64,000 nucleotides of DNA. Source: Kitagawia praeruptora (lineage: Eukaryota; Streptophyta; Magnoliopsida; Apiales; Apiaceae). The position numbers and the translations under genes were made by a program. Shown here one piece after another: positions 12,620 to 21,855 of the stretch. Every line of letters starts with the position of its first letter. Position 1 is the stretch's first letter. The stretch covers positions 63,535,501 to 63,599,500 of the forward strand of contig CM075354.1 of the NCBI GenBank assembly GCA_037693485.1. The letters are read 5' to 3'. The notes below the pieces were generated by a model. The model made no database searches, had not been told where the DNA came from, and saw nothing but the letters and a program-made list of their open reading frames with translations.

Positions 12620-13700
12620 GTATCGCTTTGATGAGGGCACAAGGCGAATCCAATTGAGCTCTAGGTGAATCCTGGGAAGGGCACTTAGAGAATTCAATTG
12701 GGCGCTAAGTGAATCCTTTTGGCTTTAGGGAGCACGAAGTGAATCCATCCGGGCTCTAGGTGAATCATGGTAAGAGCACGAAGAGAATCCGGATGGGCAC
12801 TAAGTGAATTCCTTTGTGGCATCAAGTGAATCCTTATAGGCTCTAAGTGAATCCTGCAGAGGGCACAAAGAGAATCTATAGGGCACATGATGAATCATTT
12901 CAAACTCTAGGGGCACCAAGTGAATCCGTAAGGGCACTAGGTGAATCCCTTCAAATGCTAGGGGCACCAAGTGAATCCGTACGGGCACAAGGTGAATCCC
13001 TTCAAATGCTAGGGGCACCAAGTGAATCCGTACGGGCACAAGGTGAATCCCTTTAAAGGCTTTTCAAGGACAATCAAACTCTAGGTTAGGTTACCCATGC
13101 TTAGGTTCCCAAAACCCTTAACTAGGTGCCCACATGCTTATGGGACTTTTGAATGTGTGCCTACGATTCATAGGGCTTTTCGAGATGAATCTTTCATGCT
13201 TGCAAGTCTTTTCTAGCTATCGAGTGCCTGTAGCTGACAGGGCTTTCAAAGTGAATCTTTCTGGGCTCTATGCAAATCCTTGTAAGGGCATAAGGTGAAT
13301 CCAACTGGTTGTTTATATGAACCTCTGCTTAGGACAAAAACCGAAACCAATTGGGCACCAAATGAATCCCTAAAAGGGTACAAGGAGAATCCATTAGGAT
13401 ACCAAACAAATGCGCATGGATGCATGAAGCACCAAGTGAATCCTTTTGGGCTCTAAGTGAACCTATACGGGCACATAGAGAATCCATAAGGGCACTGGGT
13501 GAATACATGGATATGCTTAGGGAGCCTGGTGAGTCCTTCTGGGCTCTAAGTGAATCCTTGAATGGAGCACAAAGAAAATCCATAAGGGCACCAGATGAAT
13601 ACATGAAATTCTTGGGAAACCTAGTGAATCCTTCTGGGCTCTAAGTGAATCCTTGAATGAAGCACAAAGAGAATCCAGAAAGGGCACTAGATTAATCCTC
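12620..13700. repeat. Tandem repeat array 2 of element C, including a 51-bp unit
   Basis: The same GGGCAC / AAGTGAATCC motif as array 1 repeats about 25 times at variable spacing. At 12909, 12960 and 13011 a clean 51-bp unit recurs (AGGGGCACCAAGTGAATCC start). Because 51 is a multiple of three, the array stays open in several frames and yields spurious repeat-peptide ORFs on both strands. Confidence 0.85.
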
Positions 13701-13959
13701 TAAAGGCATGGAGCTCTTGCTGCGAGTACACTTTCCTCTATTCAGGTATCGGCTAGTTGGGAACTTCAAGTAGGAAGCTACTAATCAGAAACTGTCAACA
13801 ATTGGCTTCTAACAAATGTCAATGAACTTGGAAGCTATTACATACAAGCTTCAGGTATATATGAATGAACCTGCAAGATGTCAGTTACAGGAAAATAACA
13901 AGGAATCTACTAGACACATATAAATGCAACTAGACCTAGAAGCTGTTACCTACAAGCTT

Positions 13960-14105
13960 CAGGTGAGTAACACAAAACCTGTTAACTAAAGGTAAATACA
14001 TGGAACCTATAAGCTCCAGGTAAATATCAAGGAACCTGCGAGGTGCAGGTAAATATCAAGGAACCTACGAGATGCAGGTAAATATAAGGAACCTGTAATA
14101 TGTTA
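13960..14105. repeat. Short direct repeats with AGGAACCTGCGAG(G/A)TGCAGGT words
   Basis: Three to four imperfect copies of a unit of about 30 bp (GGTAAATATCAAGGAACCT with variants) lie in the non-coding part of element C. Confidence 0.6.
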
Positions 14106-15201
14106 GGTACATGTGCATTCTAACATCTAGAAACATAATCAATACATAATCATAACTTTATCGCATATACGACCACAATATCATAGATGTTTAAGCATGC
14201 TTTAGGTATAGTAAGAGTTTGCTGAGCGTACCTGGGAGGTTTTCTACGAATATCTTAGCATAAAAGGAGATGAATCACCTGGATCTTTCTGTAGACTGAT
14301 CAGATGTGAAGTGGAAGCCTCCATTAAGATTTGAAAACTCATTGACGTGTTCCTGATGCAAGCATGCTGCTCTTCAAGATACTAGACCAAATCAATCCTC
14401 AAGGTTCTTGAACCAAATATGAGCTATGAGGTTTCTAAACTGCATCCTAGCCGTGAGGTTCCTGAATCAAATCACGAGCTTCCTGGACCTGATGGTGAGG
14501 TTCATGATCTGAATTCTCAAAATTTTGAAATCCTCAATTTTCAAAGTACCACGTCCAATAGTAATCATACTACCCCCCAGTTCTTCAGGGAGGCTTGTCT
14601 TTGATGAAGAACTAACTCCGGTAAGCTTCACAATTCTTCGATAATCTCTAATAAGTCGTTGAATATTCATCCATGAAGTTGAGTACTGCGTGTTTGCTTC
14701 AAGATGCTCATATCATATTCTTGTAGCTACTCTTCATCAAAATCTTCAACTATGTCGAATTTTCCTTAACACTCGAATAGATACTATAATTACATCATTC
14801 CTGCTTGTAGCTTTAACATATCTTCTCTTTTCTTCTTTAACTTCTCACGAAACATGTTGAGAATGAACCTCTATACAAATATCCCAATACAGCACCTCTA
14901 AGCTTACGCGAGCTAACTCATTGTAAGAAATAAGAGATACTTAAAGAGATTAATTGCGAGGTATTTCTCGCAGGTCACTGAATTGAATGAGGTACGTTCC
15001 TTATTTTACAAGCTAAATATAAGCTCATGTATTACGTAATACAAGGAAAAGAACTACTCATAATTTCGTTGAAAACTACTCGAAAGAATAGGTTTGCTTA
15101 CTAGGGAGGTATACATGCACTACCCCCCAGTTCTAAGAAGGAAATACATATATAAATAAAGGTCTCTCAACTCTACTTTAAGGAAGCTCTCAAACTTTCA
15201 A
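14106..15201. other. Non-coding stretch of element C downstream of gag
   Basis: No ORF is supported. Two further C-tract words (CTACCCCCCAG near 14571 and 15121) resemble the polypurine tract at 10814 and may be relics of internal tract copies. Confidence 0.45.
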
Positions 15202-16653
15202 CTACTGGTCACCTTGAGCTATCCATTCCGCAAGCTTCCCGGCTTTAATCAATTCCTCAATTTGGTCTTTCAGTGCTCTACATTCAGAAGTATCATGGCA
15301 ATTATCCTCATGGAAGTCACAATATTTCTTCAGATCTTTCCTTGCTCCTATAGGTAAAGGTGTAGGCTTCACAAATATTCCTTCTTTCCCATAAACTGTG
15401 AAGATGTGGTCTACTGGAGCGACCAAAGAGGTATAATTGTTGCACTTTATCTCCGATTTTGCTTTACTTCTTTTGGAGGATGCTTGGTCCCCAATAACAT
15501 ATGCTTGCGGGCTTGGAGACCTTTCTCGCTTGCTTCCTTTGTGACTAGCATCATCTCCAAGATCTTCTATTTCTCTCAACTTCAACAAGGATTCTTCCAC
15601 GCATTTATATAGTTCAGCTTGTTTGTAGAACTCAGCTAGTGTACCAGGTTCACGTACTTGTAGCTCCTTCCAAAAGTCTGAACCAGCTCTAACTCCAGCA
15701 GTCAGGAAGCTCATAATGACCTCGTCAGGAGCTTTCTTAACTCTAGCAACCTCTGCATTAAAACGTTTGAGGTACTCTGTCAAGGTCTCATCTGCTCTCT
15801 GCTTGATGTTGGCCAAGGTATTGGTTGGGGGTGCAAAAGTGATGGAAGCTCTAAACTGAGTAACGAAGAGTTTCCCCATATTCTCCCAGGAATTTATAGA
15901 ATCTGATGGTAACCTCTTAAACCACTGATGAGCTCCACCATAAAGGGTTGCAGCCAATAATCTACACCTTGTTGGCTCCTTAACTTGATAAACATCCATC
16001 TCGGTATTGAAACGACCCAGATACTCCACAGGATCCGTAGTGCCATCAAATTTAAACTCGTTTGACATACGATATGATTTAGGTAACGGGGATTTTCTAA
16101 CCTTCTTGGTGAATGGAGATGAGGTCATCGCACCTGTTATTGACTGTTTTTCTTCCTTGAGTTTCACTAGAATCTTCTTGATGTCTTCAGCATTCAAATC
16201 ACCAGCTCCACCATCCTTTGCTTCCTTATCTTTATCATCGGCTTCCTGTGAATCTGCTATACACGAATCGTTCGCGATCTCGACTGAACTTGAATCATCT
16301 TTAATTATTTTGATGGAAGGTTCCTTAACAGGAGGTTGTTTATCCTTCGGTTCACCATCTTCTTCACCTTCAGTATCTTTTTTTGGGTCTTCGATCTCCT
16401 CCTCGGCCTTTTCTTCACGTTCTTCTTTGTCAATGTCCAACTTCTTTGAAGAACTCTTAGCTTTCTTACCCTTCTTTCTTGATGCCAACTTCGACTTCTT
16501 CTTCTTCTTCGATGTTATTTGTTCGAGGGTTGTAAGCCTTTCTTCAATCGACTTTAGATGCTCTAGGACGTCAGCAGGAGTAATCTTCTTCGCTTTCGGG
16601 GTTTGATCTTTCTCTACAGATTGTGTTGCTTCGCTATCGGAACTGCCTGCCAT
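15202..16653 (-). CDS. gag: Gag of element C (Ty3/Gypsy Retrotrans_gag family), intact
   Basis: An uninterrupted 483-codon ORF starts 47 bp downstream of the 5' LTR, as expected for gag. Residues 1-195 are Lys/Glu/Ser-rich, with a coiled-coil-like helix near 28-50 (LEHLKSIEERLTTLEQI). Around 198-320 lies a Retrotrans_gag-like capsid core (FDGTTDPVEYLGRF, LYGGAHQWFKRLP, ETLTEYLKRFNAEV). Near 447-460 is YCDFHEDNCHDTSEC, a C-H-H-C putative zinc motif of the kind seen in Tat/Ogre-type Gag proteins in place of the usual knuckle. The protein should form the particle that packages the element RNA; replication enzymes must come from another element. It is the only undamaged long retroelement gene in the A stack apart from short ORFs. 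Confidence 0.88.
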   Translation of the reverse strand: MAGSSDSEATQSVEKDQTPKAKKITPADVLEHLKSIEERLTTLEQITSKKKKKSKLASRKKGKKAKSSSKKLDIDKEEREEKAEEEIEDPKKDTEGEEDGEPKDKQPPVKEPSIKIIKDDSSSVEIANDSCIADSQEADDKDKEAKDGGAGDLNAEDIKKILVKLKEEKQSITGAMTSSPFTKKVRKSPLPKSYRMSNEFKFDGTTDPVEYLGRFNTEMDVYQVKEPTRCRLLAATLYGGAHQWFKRLPSDSINSWENMGKLFVTQFRASITFAPPTNTLANIKQRADETLTEYLKRFNAEVARVKKAPDEVIMSFLTAGVRAGSDFWKELQVREPGTLAEFYKQAELYKCVEESLLKLREIEDLGDDASHKGSKRERSPSPQAYVIGDQASSKRSKAKSEIKCNNYTSLVAPVDHIFTVYGKEGIFVKPTPLPIGARKDLKKYCDFHEDNCHDTSECRALKDQIEELIKAGKLAEWIAQGDQ

Positions 16654-16679
16654 CTTTCCACTCTTAAGATGATAACTCT

Positions 16680-16699
16680 GCCCCTCCTTCTAGCGCCAA
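16680..16699 (-). other. Primer binding site of element C
   Basis: TTGGCGCTAGAAGGAGGGGC on the minus strand directly follows the 5' LTR end. TGGCGC-starting sites are usual in Ty3/Gypsy Tat and Athila relatives. I did not match it to a specific tRNA. Confidence 0.7.
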
Positions 16700-17485
16700 T
16701 GTTGATGAGTGGATTTCGTAATAACTTTTGAGAGGTTTATGGTGAGTTGTAAAGGCTAACGATCAACTAATCTATGGAGAATGGAGGTTTTTTGTAGGGG
16801 TTGAACTGAGCTCGAGAGCGTTTACAAGAATCTCGCGAGTTCCTTTGAGGCTTGTGTCGTGTGTTCTCAAGAATCTCGTAGGTGTATTGCGAGGCTTGCA
16901 ACCATGTTCTCAAGGTGCCTACGTACCCTGGCTTATATAGGGATCAAGTTCACGTAGTTCTTTTTAGACTAGAAGTCTGGTTAGGCAGCAATATTCTAAG
17001 TTCCTAATTCGTGGGGACCTCCTTTTCTCTAGATTTCAGCCACGAATAGGCGACCTAAGTCGAATAGAACTCGAGTTCTAGTCCGACTAGGAGTATATTT
17101 ACTAGTTCTCGTCCTATTAGATGTATTCAAGGATCATCTGTGCCCAAGGAATACATTCCAATAAGGAGTTGATGTTCATGACTTGCTCCTAAAGAATATG
17201 AGGCTTAATCATACTAGAATTCTGCTGGAATAAATCTGTTCTCGTACAGGAAGCTGTCTCTCAGGAACCTGTCTGCAGGAACCTGTTTCTCGGGAAGCTG
17301 TTTGCAGGAAGCTGTCTTTCGGGAACCTGTCTCTTCGGGAACCTGAACCTGTCTAGATCCATTTCACATGCTATTTAGCCCCATTTAACTTAAGGGACCT
17401 CAATCATAACCCATATTACTCATATGGATTGGACCCTTAAGCCTAATGGGCCTAAATCTAATCCATGGGGATTTTGGGCACAACA
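16700..17485 (-). repeat. 5' LTR of element C
   Basis: 786 bp, differing from the 3' LTR at four positions by eye. TATATAA on the element strand lies at 16933-16939. Confidence 0.92.
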
Positions 17486-17490
17486 ATGCT

Positions 17491-18204
17491 TTTGAATAGA
17501 AGCAACAAACTTTGTCCTTGTTTGCAGAGTCCATATTGGCTACAAACAGGCTTCCTTTCCTTACTCCAGATACAGCAAGATCACCAGTCTTCTTGTGGGT
17601 GATCAAACATTCATCTTTGTCAAAATCCACTTTGAATCCTCTATCAGTAAACTGACCAACACTTAGAAGATTATGCTTGAGTCCCTTGACTAGTGCTACA
17701 TCTTCAATGATGACATTACCAACTTTCAACTTGCTATATCCCAATGTGTTACCCATGCTGTCATCTCCAAAAGCAACCATTGGGTCAGCCTTCTCCTCAT
17801 ACTGTGATAGCAGGGCCATATCACCAGTCATGTGATTTGAGCATCCACTGAGAGTCTGATGAAGATGTGTCATCCTTGGAATTGGCCATCAAGGCATAGT
17901 TGCAAAATTCTTGCTCTTCTCCATCACTATCAGAATCATCCCAACACTTCCCTTTAGCTATGTAGGCTTTACCTTGTGTCTGCTTTTTTAGAAGGGCCTC
18001 ATACTTAGCTTCAAGCTCTAGAAACTCTTTATCCTTCTTTTTAGGCTTCTTGCATTCACTGGCAAAATGCCCTAGGTCATTGCATCTATAACACATTACA
18101 GATGACCTATCCACATGGTTGGTTTTAAATTTATTCTTGTTTGCCTTCACAGGTGCCTTGCTTTTGTTGAATGAATGGTTTTGGGTTTTAGGTTTGAAGG
18201 GTTG
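17491..18204 (-). pseudogene. Element A gag C-terminus, protease and pre-integrase fragment
   Basis: The segment between insertions B and C reads on the minus strand as a Gag zinc knuckle (CYRCNDLGHFASEC, near 18100), a KKKDKEFLELEAKYEAL coil and an acidic SDSDGEE stretch. It then runs into the protease-like SGCSNHMTGD near 17850 and the GNVIIEDVALVKGLKHNLLS pre-integrase region. The junction at about 17850 shifts frame and removes the Asp of the expected DSG catalytic motif: the Gag frame reads DSQWMLKSHDW and stops. It continues upstream at 45409 beyond element B and downstream at 10022 beyond element C. Confidence 0.8.
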
Positions 18205-18956
18205 TGTTAACTCGAATAACTTGTAGAAGGGGGGGTTGAATACAAGTTATATAATCGTGTCTGATTTTTGCTTGGTTATATGAACAAGAATAAATGAATG
18301 AATCAAACTCTGTTTGTATTAATAAGATCAAATACAAACTCTACCAAAGGTGTACAAATACCTTTAGCAGCTGCTGACAATACAAATCTCTCTCTCTGTT
18401 TGTTTCGAACTCTCGAATACAAACCTTATACAGAGCTACGCACACGAACTTACAACTCACGCTTGTTCGACTCTTTTTACAATGATATAGAGAGAGTATT
18501 TATAATGCTACCTATCAACTAATAACAGAAAGATAATCTATACATGACAATGTTCTGCCGTCCAGTTGATAGTTTCCATCAATAGAAAATTCTTCCCTTC
18601 ATAATATCTTCTTGCTTGTTCCTCAAACAAAGATCCTGTTTTATAGCACTTGCCAGTTTCTGAAGCATCCATAATGACATCATCAGTAACACGACTGATA
18701 TCAGGATTTCATCTTGCATCAGGATCTAACCATCCTATAAGTACTTGATCAGTATTTGACTTGACGTATCAGGATTCGATCTCAGTTCCTGACATGTAGT
18801 ACTCGATGCACTTTTCATTCCTAACTAAACTTTACAGATAACTGTCTAACACATATTTCCTATACAAAGTGCTAAATCCTTTATAAGATCAGGATATACA
18901 AGAAGTATAAGTAAAATTCTATTCTTAACATCACAACTCATGAATTATTCCTAACA
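18205..18956 (-). repeat. 3' LTR of element B
   Basis: About 752 bp, matching 44651-45403 and, reversed, the LTRs of D. The TATA box on the element strand is TATAAATA at 18497-18504 (plus strand TATTTATA). Confidence 0.93.
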
Positions 18957-18970
18957 ATCTCCCCCTATTT
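18957..18970 (-). other. Polypurine tract of element B
   Basis: On the minus strand AAATAGGGGGAGAT abuts the TGTTAGGAA LTR start. D has the identical arrangement at 61826-61839. Confidence 0.8.
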
Positions 18971-19119
18971 ATGCTTTAAAATGAAGCATAAATCTGAGTT
19001 GTTGATGTCAAAACATATAACAATACAATCAGAATAGAATTTATGAATTCAAAAATCATGAAGTTAAGTACCTCCTCTTTCAGATATAGACATAGTATCC
19101 AGTACTTAGACGAAAAAAT

Positions 19120-20341
19120 TCAACTATTTGATGCTTCTTTTCCTTTACCACTTCCCTGATAAGATTCACCTCTGTCACTGTCTTTATCTCCCCTACCAGT
19201 TCTTCTTTTATCTCCCTTAGTCTGTTGTTGTTGTTGTTGTCTTTGAAATGTCTTAATCTCCCCCTTTTTGACATCAGCAACATTAATTCCAAGAGATTCA
19301 GTAACAGAACAAATGAGATTCATCAGAACAGCTTGATTTTCCATAATAGTGACTTGGTTATCTTCAAGTGTTTGAAGTCTTGATTGAATTTCAACTTGAG
19401 ATTTTTGAATGTCTTGTAGAACTTCAGAATTAACTTCAATGTTGGAAGTGTTTGGAATATCTTCAGATTCAAGTCTTGTAGAAGAAGTTGCCTGTGTAGA
19501 ATGATATTCAAGTAATAAAACTCGATTAGAGTTACAAACATCTTCATCTTTCTGATCTGAAGCTGCAATATGATCATCTTGTCCTTCACCAGTATTCTGT
19601 GTACTAACATCTACAAATCCTGACGCCTCCTTAGATTGATCAGATACTGTTGATGTCTCAATTCTAGCTGATATTGGTAGTACAAACAAAGGAATACTTG
19701 GATCATTAGAAATATCTTCTGGTACTGATGGTGTAGAAGTTTGTCTTAGCCTTTCACTTCTTCTGTTTATAATTCCTGCAAGCCTTTCTTTTTGCTTCTG
19801 AGCTTTAACTTCTGGCTTTGAATTGTGCTTTGCTAAGTCATTCTTCTCATACATCTTGATAAAAGAATAAGTACCAGCATCCATACCAAGATTATCAGAC
19901 CAAGATTCAGGAAAAACCTGATCCCAGAAATCAAACGATGGTGGTTTCCTAATTTTCTCTCCCTCACTATGGAGTTGATCATCCATACCCTCATTCTCAC
20001 ATTGACTATCTAAAGCCATCACTCTTTCTACCTCTCCTTTTGCCTGGTCAGGAGCCAGCCGCTCTAATTGTGGATCAATATCCATCTTTTCAAGTGTATC
20101 ACTCAAATTTGGATAAGTGCTCTCATGACCTACAGAAAAATAGAGTTTAGAAGAAGTTTTTATACCTGAACTCACATGGAGAGAGGGTTCCTCATTTGGC
20201 AAGGGGTTGAGGTTTCCTCCAAGGAGTGAGCTGCTATAATCTCTGAACCCTTACAATCATCTTCTTTCCTTCCAGAGACTACAGGCTCCAGTATACAACT
20301 TTCAGGTTCTTTAATAGACACTGATGTCTTCAGTAATACTT
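19120..20341 (-). pseudogene. C-terminal part of the third ORF of element B
   Basis: This continues the third ORF beyond insertion F. It aligns with codons from about 710 to the end of the D copy (MPNEEPSLHVSSGIKTSSK, FDFWDQVFPESWS, KMYEKNDLA). It ends in a likely coiled coil (VLQDIQKSQVEIQSRLQTLEDNQ) and a Gln-rich tail. A frameshift near 20190 separates the first 50 codons from the rest. Function is unknown; the coil suggests oligomerisation. Confidence 0.75.
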
Positions 20342-20678
20342 CATTATGATAAGTGGATTTTATATCCACTTGGAACATTCTAAATCGGCTTAAATTGATT
20401 GTTTTGGACTCAAGTTTGTGTAGTTTTGATGTGTTTTGTGTAGTTGTGCAGGTTTGCAAGAATATCTAAGCTTTTGTCGTTTTTGGAGATTTAATTGATT
20501 AAAATTCGGATTTTCCGGGAAGGTTGCGCAGTCTACACTGTTTTGGCCATATCTGGAGTTCTAGAAGTCCGTTTTCAGCGATCTTACTGCCCACGCGAAG
20601 CTTGAGAGATTTTCTACAACCTAGGATAGGAAACAAGTGCAAGGGACATGCTGAATGAAGTCGCGCACGTGTTCTTAT

Positions 20679-21785
20679 TGTTGGGACAATCAGATCGTGG
20701 CCCTGCGATTTTTGATACAATAAATTAACGAATACAAATACAAAAGTCACCTTGTTAACGGTTGATTCCACGCTCTTCTATTGTATTCCCAAATTCCCTT
20801 GAGCGAAGTGTGGCCTTCGTCTTCTCAAGTTAACCTCTCTTCTTGCTCCTAGGTGGCTACAATATTTTTCAAAAACCCCCTGGCAAGAAGAGAATAAGAA
20901 TATATATAGAGCTACAATAGGGATCATGGATAATTAGGTTAGGCCTTCTAATTACATCTTGGGCCTAGCCCAATGTAATTAAATATTAATTCAATCCACT
21001 AAAGAATTAATATTTGCACTACCTTTCCTAATACCGCAACTTAATTATTTAATTGGGTTCCAATATTATTTGCTTATTAAATTCCCCATGTTTAAAATAG
21101 CGCATGCCCATTAATTAAATAAATTACTGATAATTTATTTAATTAATATCTTTTATCCTTGATTATCCACTCAACCTTTATTTAATTATGCCGGAATAAA
21201 TTCCACCTGCAGGGTTTCACATAATTAAATCTTTTTGAGCTTTCAAGGGGACATCATTAACCCGAATATTATCAGGACATGGATTCCTTCAATAAATAAT
21301 ATCCACCATATATATTATTCCATCACCCAAAATATAATGATTTAATTCCAAAGAATTATTTCATATATAAATCAAAGCATGTAAATAATATACACGTGTC
21401 AATTACTATATCCGGATTAAGAACCTAAGCATTAATAATAACATAGAATCTTAGTTCTCCTTCTTAATCAGTATAAGGGAACAATTCTAAATTTGATCCT
21501 GTTCAATATACACAAAGTATACCAGTATTATTTATTAGTCAATATAAACTAATCTAAATAATACTACAGCCATACCAGTGGATTGTCCAACACCACCTGT
21601 GCTGTGAACCTTGTTATATTATATAAACCGTATTTAACAATCTAATATTTTGTATCCCATTTGATACTAGATTGTCCACAATATATAATATTAGACAGCA
21701 TGTAAACATTTAAATGATTCTCAATAAAACCGGGCCAGAAATAAATGTATATACTTAAAATAAATATTTTCAGTATACACTAACA
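20679..21785 (-). repeat. 3' LTR of element E
   Basis: 1,107 bp, near identical to 27373-28476 (1,104 bp). It contains a 17-bp perfect inverted repeat at 21110-21147. Confidence 0.93.
21110..21147. repeat. Perfect 17-bp palindrome with 4-nt loop in the LTR of E
   Basis: ATTAATTAAATAAATTA (21110-21126), loop CTGA, then its exact reverse complement (21131-21147). The second LTR carries the same structure at 27801-27838. Confidence 0.9.
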
Positions 21786-21795
21786 ATCTCCCACT
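21786..21795 (-). other. Polypurine tract of element E
   Basis: AGTGGGAGAT on the minus strand lies next to the TGTTAGTG LTR start. Confidence 0.7.
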
Positions 21796-21855
21796 TATAC
21801 TCAAAATATTCTATGAGTATATCAGTGTTTATTTAATCCACTATTACATTGAAAA

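Larger units (their letters stand above)
10028..17485 (-). mobile_element. Element C: gag-only Ty3/Gypsy LTR retrotransposon (TR-GAG type)
   Basis: Two 786-bp LTRs (10028-10813 and 16700-17485) start TGTTGATG and end CACAACA, flanked by the 5-bp duplication ATGCT (10023-10027 and 17486-17490). The only coding region is one intact gag. There is no protease, RT, RNase H or integrase anywhere in the 5.9-kb interior, so it must be mobilised in trans. By hand count the LTRs differ at four positions, so insertion was recent. It interrupts the integrase region of element A. Confidence 0.9.

Noticed and set aside
12694..13644. Several ORFs on both strands coding repeat peptides (IHLVP, SESVRAQGESL types)
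   Set aside because: They are translations of the 51-bp and related tandem repeats of element C; unit length divisible by three keeps frames open on both strands. No start context or family supports a protein.
16007..16606. 199-codon plus-strand ORF
   Set aside because: It is the complement of the Lys/Glu/Ser-rich region of the Gag of C, a typical shadow frame.
18298..18522. 74-codon ORF in the LTR of B (84 codons at 44714-44968)
   Set aside because: Antisense to the LTR and explained by LTR sequence identity; different lengths in the two copies.
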